A stretch of 64,000 nucleotides of DNA. Origin: Kingdonia uniflora. Lineage: Eukaryota > Streptophyta > Magnoliopsida > Ranunculales > Circaeasteraceae. The notes under the pieces were generated by a model that was given only the letters and a program-made list of their open reading frames with translations, was not told the origin of the DNA and did not search any database. The position numbers and the translations under genes were made by a program. Position 1 is the first letter of the stretch. Every line of letters starts with the position of its first letter. Below are positions 10,863 through 21,337 of the stretch, in pieces. The DNA is taken from contig JACGCM010000715.1 in assembly GCA_014058105.1 (NCBI GenBank), positions 1,736,001 to 1,800,000 on the forward strand. Direction: 5' to 3'.

Positions 10863-11600
10863 TCTTACCATTTGGAGTTGGAATTGGAAGTACCTTGTTA
10901 TTTCTGTTAATCTGTCCCCCGTCTCTTGATTTCTTCTTTGTATTCCTGCTCAGTTCCATGTTGTTTTGTCTGCAGGACCTTTCCACTATCTAGCATTTCG
11001 TAATAATATGCCCAACATTGTTGCAATGTTTACAGTATTTAGGGACTCTGTATAATAGTATCTCCTATTTCACGAGGTGCCCTTCTATGTCGAGGAGAAT
11101 GTGATTTGGAATTGGTTTAGACATGTCAATGTCTACTAGTACATTTGCATGATAGCCATAGTCCTAGTTTTTTGTTGATTGGTCCAGCTAGATAGATATT
11201 CCTAGCATTTTACCCAGGGAAAGGAGAATTTTGGGGCTCCACATCTCGATTGGTAGACCTGGAAATTTGTACCATTTAAGTGTATTAGAGTTGTTATATC
11301 TTTCCTATGAGAAGAATGGACTCCATGGTAAAATTCTCATCCAAGGTCCCCGGCTCCCTATCAAAATCTTGTCCTCCTTGTACTCCAGTTTGATGATAAA
11401 AAGGCCTTACCAATTGGCATAAGCTTGAAAGATGCTTTTGTTATCCAGTGGGTGCGAGCAAATTCCTGAACGGCTGGGAATTTGATCTTCTAGAGGCCTA
11501 GCCAACCTATTAAGCTAAATTAGTATTATGATATACCTGCTTCTAGTTTGAGCATCGGGATGGTGATTACTGGTGTGTCTCCTCTCTTGCTCACCGGTAG
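10863..11600 (-). pseudogene. LINE ORF1 fragment, DUF4283 with CX2CX4HX4C knuckle
   Basis: The minus strand reads VLVDIDMSKPIPNHILLDIE and then CKHCNNVGHIITKC, an exact C-x2-C-x4-H-x4-C zinc knuckle (about 10980-11030). Upstream are LKWYKFPGLPIEMW and ILIGSRGPWMRILPWSPFF. This is the DUF4283/zinc-knuckle ORF1 protein found in plant LINEs, a nucleic-acid-binding partner of ORF2. A stop falls directly after the knuckle. The fragment is wedged between the truncated Tat-B LTR and Tat-C gag, with no poly(A) or ORF2 attached. A related ORF1 on the plus strand is at 58762-60414. Confidence 0.85.
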
Positions 11601-11604
11601 CAGC

Positions 11605-12747
11605 TTTCCCGTATCTTCCAAGGTTACAAGTTTAAGAAAGAGGTGCTATTTGGCATTGCAGTTGACTTGGAGCGCGTTGCTGAAAGAAGTAACAGCTATT
11701 TTCTGATCTAGATTATCTACTTTACGTACGAGCTCCTAAAACTTCTTCGCAAAAGCCTCGTGCTTCTCTCTTTGTGACTGTTTAAGACTGATAAGAGAAT
11801 ATAAATTTTCTTCTTTGTCACAATTATGAGCATACGTCTTGATGAAATATTTATGTAGCTGGTTGAATATGTGTATGGAGTATTCAAGTAAAGAGTGGAA
11901 CCGCCAGAACGGTTCCATAAAAGATTGTTGCGAACAAACAGCATAGGATGTGGTTGAGATTGGAATACAACCCCAACGAATCACTGTATTGTTGAATGTG
12001 CTCCTTTGGATCGGTGCCTTTATATTTGAAATTTTTTGAAGTATGGAAACCTTTCGGTATTTCCATATCGAATAGTTCTTTGGCAATTGGATTTCCTTGT
12101 AACTTGGTATGGTTGTCTGTAATCCCAAAAAACTTGTGCTTCGATCAACTCCTTAATACGCTAATCCATATGCTCTTGTGTGGCATATTGACGTGTTGGT
12201 TAAGTGGTTTTATTAGGGGGTGGAGGATTGTGAGTACCAGTTCCTTCACTCAAACGATCACATTCTGGAACTCGAGGATGAGGTCGTTGTTCTTCCTCCT
12301 AATGTATGGAAAATTGGTGACCTCGGCTAATCTCAGACTTAACTTCAATGCCCAAATGAATGGAAGGCTGAAGTTCGTACTGAATATTTCTAGAAATAGC
12401 TTTGCTGGTGGCTCCTCGAGGTCTCAACCTTTCTTGTGCTAAAACCCGTGAGATTTTTGGCAATTGATCACGAACTCTTGTTGGATGAGCCTGAGTATTT
12501 TGTAGAGCTTGTAAGGTAGTCTGCATGGCTGTCATCTGGTCTTTATATCATTTGAATGCTCTCAAACGAGCTTATCGCTCGGCTTTAAAATTTTCTCACA
12601 AAGATCTCGGTCAAGAGTTAATTGTCGTTCGAGCTCATTACGCTTCTCAATTTTGGCGCTGAGATTTGCCCATAGATCTGTAAGTTGTTTTGGCTCAACT
12701 GAAAGATCGAGCCGGATTCTGGTTGTTGGACATCTAGAAGTGACCAT
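11605..12747 (-). pseudogene. gag: Tat-C gag (degraded)
   Basis: The start is the ATG at 12745-12747, giving MVTSRCPTTRIRLDLSVEP and a 61-codon open piece (12562-12747) with ELERQLTLDRDLCEK, a probable coiled coil. A second piece (12299-12535) contains TAMQTTLQALQNTQA. The capsid part (11736-12128) has overlapping shifted frames including ENLYSLISLKQSQREKHEAF. Gag packages the genomic RNA in the cytoplasmic particle. At least three frame breaks make it a pseudogene. The start is chosen by agreement with Tat-F and Tat-B. Confidence 0.82.
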
Positions 12748-12824
12748 GATAGAAATTTATAGTAGAGTGAATGTATGCCTTTGGATAACACAGAAATGCC
12801 TTCTTTCCCAAAGACGGTGCCAAA

Positions 12825-13305
12825 TGTAATGGCCTAATTCTGTAAACTCGAGATGGCTTGGAATTAGCTCTTATACCAATGCTCATGTGATAAAAACTAA
12901 TTTAAAAAATAGAGATGACACTGGTGATTTAGCATGAAGAACCTCTGAATAGGTAAAATAACCACAACCTCGAGTTGATGATTTTTGTAATAGTAACTTT
13001 TATTGCTTGAGGTTGATATCTTATTACAAGTAATCTCTCGACTTAGAAATACTTAAATCTTGTGAATAAGAAGTTTTGGATATTTTGACAATCTTGAAAA
13101 TGTCGTTTTCTTGGTAATTTCTCGTATATTTTTCTCTGGCTCCTGTCTCTTCGTGAAATTTTTCTTTATATAGGCCTTCTCAACAGTTCTTCATCATGCA
13201 GAAGCACATTCTCTGAACAATGTGATAAGTGGCGGTTGACTGAGTAACTGTTGAGTTTGTGAGAGACAGGTATCTTTGACGTATTCATGCTTTTCTATTT
13301 GAGCT
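12825..13305 (-). repeat. Tat-C 5' LTR, truncated
   Basis: It begins TGTAATGGCC on the plus strand and is preceded by a primer-site-like TGGCACCGTC on the minus strand (12805-12823). It aligns with the Tat-E LTR through the TATA stretch near 13165 up to about 13305, after which Tat-D gag sequence starts. Confidence 0.8.
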
Positions 13306-14310
13306 CAACTCTCGAAGTCAAGCCCATTTTAGAAAATCTCCACATGCCAAAATTTAATTAGTATGCAGGCCTCATTGACCCTTTTACCCACGTCTGAGAC
13401 TTCAGAGCTGCAGTTGGATTGTACTCGAAACTCAATCACATTCTAAGCAGATTATTCAACATGAGCCTAAAATAAGAACCTCTAAGATGGTTTTATACTA
13501 TCCCCGAAGGCTCTTTCAATACATTCGGCCAATTGTAGCGCCTCTTCGAGTCAAACTATACTCATAATAAGGAGCAAGAAATAATTGTGGATTCATTGTT
13601 TTTATTCGAACAAGGTGCAAAAGAAACCTTGGCGAGTTTTTACAAGCATTTCTTACAAGAAATACAAATGATTGGGAATTCAGATTCCAAGATTATCGTT
13701 CTAGCATTCACCTCAGTACAACACATCAACTCTAAAGTTCAAAAAGAACTTAGCTTGCACAAACCCAGAATAGTGGCGGAGGTAATTGATGTAGTTAATA
13801 ACTACATCGAGTTAGAACAATCGAAAAAGGATAAGATGAAGATCTCCTCGATCATCCATTCTAATAGAGCATTTTCAACGCCACCTCAAAAGTCAACCAA
13901 TACTAGACCACCTAAGCAAAATGGAAGAAACACCGACAACGTTAGGGATAGAGATAGAAAATTGGACAGACCCATCCAAGTTTTACCTCTTATGGCGACC
14001 ATACTCTCCACTATCTTACCAATGATAAATGGAGACAAATTATTTCGGGAAGCACAAGCAATTCCTGATATACCCAACAAACCCCTGTGCTAGTATCACA
14101 ACGTGCATAGCCACGAGACTGACAACTATTACTCTCTCATTTAGATTTCTACTTAATGGAAGACTTCACGATTATGTACTCAACGTTCAGAAGTTCCCCG
14201 AAGAAGAAACTGAAAGAAATGACGTTCATCAAGATCAAGTACAAGGACAAGATTACCATCTTTACATGATCGATATTAAGAAAGGAAAAAAAGAAAACAA
14301 GATGACATAA
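13306..14310 (+). pseudogene. gag: Tat-D gag (5'-truncated)
   Basis: The frame from about 13340 reads LHMPKFN, YAGLIDPFTHV, GLYSKLNHILSRLFNMSLK and EPLRWFYTIPEGSFNTFGQL, the conserved capsid order of plant Ty3/gypsy gag, with several stops. A 168-codon open piece (13587-14093) continues with EQGAKETLASFYKHFLQE and LAFTSVQHINSKVQKEL, then a basic, Asn/Arg-rich tail. A further piece (14029-14310) is the charged C-terminus. The GTG/ATG starts are internal. The upstream end is lost at the Tat-C junction. Confidence 0.8.
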
Positions 14311-14900
14311 TTATATCTTATTGTAAAATGACATCCTCAGAAAAGTCAGCAAAACTCCTCTGCAGCTTCAGCAAATCAAAACGTCCATACCATATTTCAT
14401 TCGAGGACTGCGGCAGAAGCCATGTTAAGTATCCTCATGACGACCCTCTGATTATTATGCTCAAAGTAGGATAGGACTACCTACACAAACTTCTCGTCGA
14501 TACAGAAAGCGTAGCAGATGTTTTGTTCAAAAGAGAAATTGATGTACATGGCCTCAAAGATTCAGTAAAAGCTTCGACAACCACCATCATAGGATTCAAC
14601 AATTCCAAAGAGTCGACCACAGGAGAAATTACCATGTTAGTTCAAGCGGGATCATAAACCACTTTCATCAAATTTGTTGTCATAGATGCTGAGTCAAAAT
14701 ATTTGGGAATCTTTAATCAAAGTTGGCTACATTCGATCAAATTGATACCTTCAAAAAACTATCAGGCCTTGCAATTTCCAACAGATTACGGAGTCTATGA
14801 AATCAAAAGGAGTCAAGCAGTTGCACGTATGTGCGAAAATACTACAACCAATTTTCACACTGTGAAACTTCTGAAAGCATAGAAATTATAGTAAGAAACG
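14311..14900 (+). pseudogene. pol: Tat-D aspartic protease (degraded)
   Basis: One frame reads PLIIMLKVG, LHKLLVDTESVADVLFKR, STTTIIGFNNSKESTTGEIT and then KFVVIDAESKYLGIFNQSWL, HSIKLIPSKNYQALQFPT, the typical arrangement of a Tat protease. The active-site DTG is changed to DTE. Two in-frame stops lie within about 200 bp. It therefore has neither an open frame nor a catalytic triplet. Confidence 0.75.
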
Positions 14901-15129
14901 TCCCCCACGTTCGAACAATACAAGACTGAGGTAGTGGTCTCCGTTGAACTCGATGGACTCAGAAGAAACACCTTTATTGGCACAAAGTTATTGTCCGATG
15001 AAAAAGAAACCATGATTCAACTCCTGAAGAAAAACGTTGACATTTTTGCATAGTTTTTCCAAGAAATGCCCGACATTGATTCATCGATCGCATGCAATAA
15101 GCTTAACCTCCATCCAGACAGTAAAGCAG

Positions 15130-15930
15130 TAGCGCAAAAACATTAAATTTTAGCCCCTTGTCTTTGCGAAGCTGTAAATGAAGAGATTGATAAACTCTTT
15201 CGTGTAGGATTTATTCAGGAAGCAAAATATCCAAAATGGGTTTCTAACATAGTGGCGGTCCCAAACAAGAATGGGAAAATCAGAGTTTGTATCGATTTTA
15301 TAAAGCCCAACAAGTTCACACTGAAAGATAACTTTTCTCTCCCACAGATCCCACAGCTCCTCGACTCTGTAGCAGGGCACGAACTTCCCTCTATGATGGA
15401 TGTACCCTCTGGTTACAATAAGGTTCCTCTCGCTGAAGATGATCAAGAAAAAATAACTTTTTTCATTGAAAGATGTCTCTACTGTTACACAGTAATGTCC
15501 TTTGGATTAAAGAATGCAGAAGCCACTTACCAGTAACTTGTCACTAGAATGTTCAAATATCATTTGGGAAAAATAATGGAGGTATAGATCGATGATATGA
15601 TCTGCAAAAGCTTGAAGCGTGAAGAACATTACAACAACCTCCAAACCATCTTCGGTATCCTTTGTACCTACCAGATGAAACGCAACCCAGAAAAATGCCA
15701 ATTCGGTATCGCATCGGGTAAATTTCTTGGATACCTGGTTAGAAAGGGGGGAATCAAAATTGATCTGGCACAAATCAAAGCACTTATAGACATGCCATTT
15801 CCTCGAACCAAAAAAGATGTATAGAAATTTGTAGGCCAAATTCCAGCTTTTCACAGGTTTATCTCCAAGTCATCAGATCGATGCAAATTTCTTTACCTCA
15901 TTCATTGTGAAAATCTAACTCCACTATCCA
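15130..15930 (+). pseudogene. pol: Tat-D reverse transcriptase (single frame with stops)
   Basis: The RT is readable in one frame: VNEEIDKLFRVGFIQEAKYP, NIVAVPNKNGKIRVCIDF, LPQIPQLLDSVAGHELPSM, MMDVPSGYNKVPLAEDDQE, then VMSFGLKNAEATYQ, the box I-D-D-M, and NPEKCQFGIASGKFLGYLV. A TAG replaces the Tyr of the Y-I-D-D box (about 15587), and another TAA follows the ATYQ motif (15534-15536). The open pieces at 15252-15536 and 15597-15824 are parts of the same frame. This RT differs clearly from those of the A/B/E/F/H family. Confidence 0.87.
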
Positions 15931-16972
15931 AAAACCAACCCAAAGAAATTATTTTGATGCCTGACTGTGAATTGGCTTTCAGAGATCTTAAAAGATACTT
16001 GGGGCATCCTTCTATAATGAGTACCCCAGTTGATGGTGAGACGCTGACAATGTACGCATCAACTACCAATGATTCCATTAGCTCTGTCCTTATTCGAGAA
16101 GATAATGGTGTGGAAAAACCAATCTACTTCATCAGCAAAACTATCATGCCTGGTGAGAAAAGATATATAGCAATTGAAAAACAACTACTCACCTTGGTCA
16201 ACAGCTCCCAAAAATTTTGACCATATTTCCAAGCTTACCCCATCAAAATCATTACCAAATATCCTCTCAAACTTGTACTCTCTAAATAGGAAAAATCTCA
16301 AAGAGTTCAACAATGGTCTGTACTCCTCGGCGAATATGACATCTCCTTCGAGCCTCATATATCAATTAAAGGACAAGTAGTAGTTGATTTTTTGGAAAAT
16401 TTTCTAGTCAAAGTCCCCGATTTGGAAGATCTTTAAGAAGTATTGACTGATGACTCAATCATAGAACCAGACACATAGTCACGAAGCATAGGATGATGAC
16501 TATTTACAGACAGATCTGTTGAACCGTGAGGATTAGGAATCGGCATCGTCCTCATTACACCTTCTAATCATCGCATCGAAAAAGCTATTAAACTCAAGTT
16601 CTATGCCACCAATAATGAAACAGAATATGATGATATCCTTCATAGACTGGATCTTGATATAGCACTTGGGGCGGAAGAAATAGTTGTATATGTCGACTCC
16701 TTACTCGTCGCCAACCATTACAACAAAATGTTTAAAACATCAGGCAAGATGGTTGATTATGCATCCCTGGTCGAAGAGAAAATGAGAAAATTTAAAACAT
16801 TAACAATCTCTTACCATCCTCGAGTCAAAAATATACACAGCGATGTATTAGCATACATTAGTACAATACTCAAAGAAAGTGAAAAAGAGAACTTTGGATA
16901 TCGAGGTCATCGAACATTCCAGTCTCGATATAATCAATAAGATACAAATCAATATTACTGAAGATGAAGATA
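15931..16972 (+). pseudogene. pol: Tat-D RNase H and archaeal-type RNase H
   Basis: The first domain (15954-16380) has CELAFRDLKRYLGHPSIMST, PVDGETLTMYASTTNDSISS and KPIYFISKTIMPGEKRYIAI, then a shift. The second domain (about 16500-16930) has LFTDRSVEP with its first acidic residue, GIGIVLITPSNHRIEKAI, FYATNNETEYDDILHRLDLD, VVYVDSLLVANHYN and SYHPRVKNIHSDVLAYIST. The presence of both confirms the Tat lineage for this family as well. The frame has five or more stops. Tat-E inserted in the linker leading to integrase. Confidence 0.85.
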
Positions 16973-16977
16973 CCGAA
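16973..16977. repeat. Target-site duplication of Tat-E, left copy (CCGAA)
   Basis: The pentamer CCGAA directly precedes TGTAATGG, the left end of Tat-E. The same pentamer follows the right end at 26061-26065. Both copies lie in the Tat-D pol frame. Confidence 0.92.
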
Positions 16978-17596
16978 TGTAATGGCCTAATTCAGTAAGC
17001 TCGAAATGGCTAGAAATTAGATCTTACACCAATGTTCCTGTAACAAAAAACTAATGTGAAATAAAAAATGGCACAGGTGATTTAGTGTGGAAAACCTCTA
17101 AATAGGTAAAATAAACTGCGACCTCGAGTTGAGGGCTTTTGTAATGGTGACTTTTATTATTTGAGGCTGATATCTTATTTCAAGTGATCTCTTGAACTAT
17201 AAATACTTGATCTTGTAAATAAGAAGTTTGGGTATTTGAGAATCTAGGAAATGTAGTTTCCTTGGGGATTTTTCGTATCTTTTTCGTGGCCATTATCTCT
17301 TTTCAAACATTTTCTTTATATAGGCCATCTCCGTAGTTCTTTATCGTGCTGAAGCACGTTCTCTGAATAATGTGGTCAGTGGCGGTTGACTGAGCAACTG
17401 TTAAGTTCGTGAGAGACATGTATCTTTGACTTGTTCATGTTTTTCTATTAAGTTTGACCCACATTCATCAACAGTTCATGGCGTAAGTATCAATGCTGAC
17501 TGTTTATGTCACATGTGGAATGCGTGAGTCTAATATGGAGGTTGTTCAAGCAAGAAATAGCTCGAATTGGGTTAGATCGAGGGATAGGTCCCTTCA
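16978..17596 (-). repeat. Tat-E 3' LTR, complete (619 bp)
   Basis: Plus-strand borders are TGTAATGGCC and GGTCCCTTCA, so in sense orientation it starts TGAAGGGACC and ends GGCCATTACA. A TATA-like CTTTATATAGG (read here on the plus strand; near 17310) marks the promoter region. It is the reference for all the partial LTRs of this family in the window. Confidence 0.88.
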
Positions 17597-17612
17597 ATCC
17601 CCCCCCCCCCGC
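17597..17612 (-). other. Polypurine tract of Tat-E
   Basis: Adjacent to the 3' LTR, the plus strand has ATCCCCCCCCCCCCG, i.e. a run of G followed by AT on the sense strand. Such tracts prime plus-strand DNA synthesis. Tat-F has GTGAGGGGGCGATTG in the same place (48701-48713). Confidence 0.75.
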
Positions 17613-18602
17613 ACAGCAGAAGTCATGAGTGGCTTTGGTTGAGAAAGAATTAGCTGGTATATGGATTTACAGGTTTTGGAAGTTTGAAAATGAAGGAAGT
17701 ATTGATGTGGATTTGACTGTATAAAAAATATATTTTTTTATGGGGGGATGTTTGTGCATTGTATAATGATGGGAATATTGATGTACGCGATACCTGGGGT
17801 TCTGAGGGATTTATTTGTTTTGAATGATGATGCTTTGGAAGTGTACCTGTACATTAAATATAAGGGTTATATAAATAGTACTTGCACCAAATATTGTGGT
17901 AAAGTACGTTATTTGTATCAAAATTCTCTAGAGGTATTGTTAACGATGGTGAAGACCCAGAGAATGGTTTATGAAGGGAGAGTTTATGTTGAGATGCAAA
18001 AGTTGAAGTTGAGATATTTTGGAGATCGTTCCTTGGAGATGCCTACCCCTGTTCCCATTCAGCTGACGTATTAGGGTATATCGGAAGAAGAAGCGGTTAA
18101 AACTGAGGAAGATTTTTACTGTATATGGATATTTTATTACGTTGTCTTAACAGGCATGCAGCGCTGGAGTTGTCACTACATCCTTGCAAAAGACAAGGTT
18201 GAGAAGACAGATGTGGGGGTTGGTGTAATTACAGGTCAGTTATGCAGATGTTTTGCGTAGGATTGGATTCTAGGGTTAGGCCCTCTTCATCTCTACCAAC
18301 TCTGCAATAGTGCTGGTTATGGAGGAGGCGACGGTGGTAGTGGAGAAAGGAGATGGAGAATGGAAGTCTGCTTCTGTACCATCATCGTTTCTTTTCTCTA
18401 AGAAGACCTTCTACTTGAAGAGTTGGTTCAAGCACTAAAGTCTACTGCTTTCATGTCCGGACTTCCTCCAAACCCAGTTTCTAGTCAGAGTAAGATGGTG
18501 TGATGGGAGAAGGACATCTGGTGACTTCCAATGCCTGTTTTGCTTTAGAAGATTTTTTGAGTAAAACATCACTGAAGTCAGATGAACTAAAGAATTTGTT
18601 AT

Positions 18603-18745
18603 TTTGGAGTACCTGAAAGACTTGTTATCTGTAAAGTACCTGAAAAACTTGGTATCTGTAAAGTGCCTAACTTCAGAGTTCTTGAAAGACCTGTTATCTG
18701 TAATGTACCTGAAAGACTTGATATCTATAAAGTACCTGTAATTTA
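18603..18745. repeat. About 30-bp tandem repeats in the antisense gene of Tat-E
   Basis: About five degenerate units built around AAAGTACCTGAAAGACTTG followed by TTATCTGT occupy this stretch. Tat-F has a single related unit in reverse orientation near 47745-47790, so the array expanded in the Tat-E lineage. It may sit in an intron or a low-complexity exon; the frame does not decide. Confidence 0.8.
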
Positions 18746-19404
18746 TATTTGAGCTTAATACAATTTGGTTATTCAAACTCTGTGCTGATATATAAAATAA
18801 CTTTTGATATCAAGCTATGAATAATTCGAAGATTTACAAATAGATGATGAATATATGAGATTGGAACTTCAAATCTGTTATAACAATCTCTGAGTGGAGG
18901 AGGAGAAAGCTGAGCTTGTGAAGGGGCAGGCCAAGCTCGAGAAGAAGGTAGCTCGACTGAAAACTGACTTCGCTAAGGAGGGGAAGCAACTGGAGGCCCT
19001 GAAGGCTTCTTAAGAGGTGGAAATCAATGAGCTGACAATGAAGACGGGAAAGAATGTGGCGGAGGTGGTAATCCAACATGATATACTTGGGCGCCACCTC
19101 TAAAAAGCAGGGTATTCTAAAACTGAGGTGAACGACATTATGATGGACACCTATGTTGAGGAGGAAGATAATGAGGCGGTAGATGTTGTTGTTGGAGTTG
19201 TAGACGGGTTAGATGGTGTCTCACCCCAAATGGTGCAAGACAACCAAGGAGATGTCAATGAGGGTCTAGTGGAAGGGAACGAGAAGGTAGAGTAGAATGT
19301 TGACTCTATGATTATATGAATAGTTTGAATGCTGTAATCTAATAAAATATTATTTGTTGGGTAGAATTCTATAGGCTAAGATATTCTTGTAAACCTTATT
19401 GTAG

Positions 19405-19506
19405 GAACTTAAGGAATTGTGCCTCAGAATAAAATATTTAGAGAATAAGCTCGCTAAGGAAAAAGATGCCTCAGCATCCCTATTGTCTTTGCAAGTAGAG
19501 CTACAG
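19405..19506 (+). other. 102-bp internal exon of the Tat-E antisense gene
   Basis: The segment is preceded by the acceptor TTATTGTAG and followed by the donor GTTAGA. Its 34 codons are open and phase-neutral: ELKELCLRIKYLENKLAKE, then KDASASLLSLQVELQ, a coiled-coil pattern. The same exon is in Tat-F at 43935-44035 on the minus strand with matching acceptor TTTGCAG and donor GTTAG; there it has lost one base. This exon is the strongest evidence for a genuine spliced gene. Confidence 0.75.
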
Positions 19507-19833
19507 GTTAGAAAAGAGCATAAAATATTTGACTTGTATGCTTCATTGTTTTAGAGCTACAAAGTAAAAATTAGAGTGCAGAGACAGACGAGAAACCAGT
19601 TAACAGTTTAGGGGTAATGGCAATCAATTGCGTACAAAAAATATCAAAGTATTGAAAAAGTTATAATATAAAGAATGCTATTGTTCATCAACATGAGATC
19701 ATACTTCAACCTTAAGTTCAGAAGTAGTTTCACACAGTAGATGTCAATAAATAAAATTTTCATTAAAAATAAGTTATATACATTGAGTGAGTGTTCTTAA
19801 TCAAACTTGATAAATTATATCTGTGATGTATAG

Positions 19834-21289
19834 GTCGAATTGGAGTTAGCTCGCTTGAGCGAAGAAGTGATACGCCAATGTAAGTAAGAATTTGTGGCGG
19901 AGTTTGATAAAATGAGAGAGGCAAATAAAGATAGGGAAGATCAACATGTAGCAGTACATTTCAAGTTCGTTGAGGTAACTCAAACTACTGATGGCCTTAC
20001 CTGGAAGATCGAGGAGAAGGATACTGAAATTAGTAAAGGGAAAAAAGAGCTCGCATAGACAAAGGAAAGGCAACAAAACTCAAAAGCTTGAATGAGGCGC
20101 TGATGGTAAAGAGTAGGGATCCTGACACGGCTTGATACCGTATACAAGCATTAGAAACTTTAGAGAAAGAATTAAGCCATTTTCTGCCAGTTTGAACGAC
20201 CAAATGATCAGTAAAATGAACAAACATGAGCAAACTCGAGCAGATCTAATGAGTACCAGAAGTGAACAGGAACGATTAAAGAAAAAAATGGTTGAGAAAG
20301 ATAGTGAGCTGAAGAGAGCTCAAGATGACCTATCTAACTCTGAAGTTGTGGTTGAGCAGTTGACTACAGCTTTGCCTGCTAAAGATATAAAGTTTCAATT
20401 GGTACAAAGGAAATGTAATGAATTGAATGAGAGGGTGGCACAATTGTAGACCGATTTGGCACAGACCAATTCGTGTGCCAAAAATGCCGGGGAGCGCTCG
20501 AGGAAGAATAAAGGTGATGCTAGTGTTTCCCTTGTTCAAGGGGATGTAGTTAGCCTATCAGCTCGAATCAAAGAGCTGGAGGGAAAAGTATATCGAACTC
20601 AAGGTTACGTGCAAAAAGGGAATGAGCGGTTAAGGGAGTACCAAAGTAAGTTGGACACTGTTCTTGCCAGGGAACAAGAGTTAGAACGTGTCATCAAAGG
20701 TAAGGAGATTTTGATAAAGAAAATAGATGAGTTGTTAAAGAATTCTCCCGCTGGGCTAAGTACAAATAAAGAAAGGGAGCTTGAGGAAATTTGTGCTCAG
20801 GTGGTAGAATTGAGGGCGATGAACCCGGCAAAATTAGCTAAAGTTGATAAGAAGGCGAAGGAGGGCATCAAATTTATGTCCTGGACAGATAGTCACATGG
20901 AATAGCAAGAAGCGCGATATAAAATGATGAAAGAACGCCTTCAAGCAACTAGAGAGAATTTTTCTAAAATGGTTATGCCAGAGGCATCGCATTCAGAGAT
21001 TTTAATAGAAGTGATCACCTATTTTGTTGAAGAGATTATAAGGCTCAAGTTAGAGAGAAATACCGTTTACGGCTGTTTATTGGGTAGAGGATGCATTTGT
21101 AGAGCTGAAGTAGATCGAGGAAACTGTATGAAATCCATGGAAACAAAGTTAGATTCTCGGCCAGCTAAATTGGTAGAGCCCGGCAGGATCGTTGTGACTG
21201 CTCAAACTTGTGAATTTATGGCTGATTGTCCTCCTGTTGTAGGGGAAAGCGTAGTTGACCTCCCAATAGTAGAAAAGGATCATTTGTAG
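19834..21289 (+). pseudogene. 3' coiled-coil portion of the Tat-E antisense gene
   Basis: Open pieces at 20132-20449, 20456-20905 and 20924-21289 share a mostly continuous theme of heptad-like, Glu/Lys/Leu-rich sequence: EQERLKKKMVEKDSELKRAQ, VVVEQLTTALPAKDIKF, NERVAQL, EREQ-type and KELEGKV segments, ending in a non-coiled tail with GCLLGRGCICRAEVDRG and VVGESVVDLPIVEKDHL. The first part (VELELARLSEEV, FDKMREANKDREDQ) aligns with ARLSEQQ and QEASKDREDQ in Tat-F (43300-43610). I recognise no named domain. The TAG stops and the TAA near 19885 mark decay. Confidence 0.7.
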
Positions 21290-21337
21290 TGTCTGTATAT
21301 GTAACCTTAAAAAGTATCTGTCGCAGACATATTAAAA

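Larger units (their letters stand above)
11601..13305 (-). mobile_element. Tat-C: gag plus partial 5' LTR
   Basis: Only gag (11605-12747), the leader with its primer site, and about 480 bp of 5' LTR (12825-13305) remain. The left edge starts abruptly inside gag after the LINE fragment. The right edge is an LTR cut at about 13305, where Tat-D gag begins in the opposite orientation. The same 5'-end-only pattern is seen in Tat-B. Confidence 0.82.
13306..16977 (+). mobile_element. Tat-D, 5' part (gag to second RNase H), split by Tat-E
   Basis: A second, distinct Tat family runs on the plus strand. Gag begins abruptly after the truncated Tat-C LTR, so its own 5' LTR, leader and gag start are missing. 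The pol frame runs from about 14440 to 16930 and is interrupted at 16977 by Tat-E. It resumes at 26061 (or 26066, after the target duplication). Across the gap, the linker between the second RNase H and integrase continues in frame: EDEDTE before, DWRRP after. Compare DDWRKP in Tat-A and DDWRTP in Tat-F. Confidence 0.9.
17640..21289 (+). pseudogene. Antisense multi-exon coiled-coil gene carried by Tat-E
   Basis: The strand opposite to gag-pol encodes a long, charged protein in several exons between the 3' LTR and integrase. Visible parts are: a 5' portion with shifted frames (17640-18480); a coiled-coil exon ending at AAG|GTAGAG (about 18830-19286; EEEKAELVKGQAKLEKKVA, then an acidic tail); intron 1 (19287-19404); a 102-bp exon (19405-19506); intron 2 (19507-19833); and a long 3' part (19834-21289) with KDSELKRAQDDL, LSARIKELEGKVYRTQ and a Cys-containing C-terminus. 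Exon borders and sequence recur in Tat-F. Stops at about 19885, 20056, 20447 and 20903 inactivate it. Function unknown; antisense ORFs are known from some Tat elements. Confidence 0.7.

Noticed and set aside
18322..18510. Dinucleotide-like open frame (Leu-Ser repeats when the similar 58322-58510 region is translated) as a coding gene
   Set aside because: At 58351-58444 the frame is produced by a CT/CA microsatellite, and at 18435-18776 the minus-strand frame is produced by the 30-bp repeats; neither has family signatures.
19287..19404. Real translation stop of the antisense gene at GTAGAGTAG
   Set aside because: The position is a good GT donor followed by an AG acceptor before an in-frame coiled-coil exon, and the same arrangement is seen in Tat-F, so splicing is the better reading. 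An AATAAA nearby keeps a shorter transcript possible.
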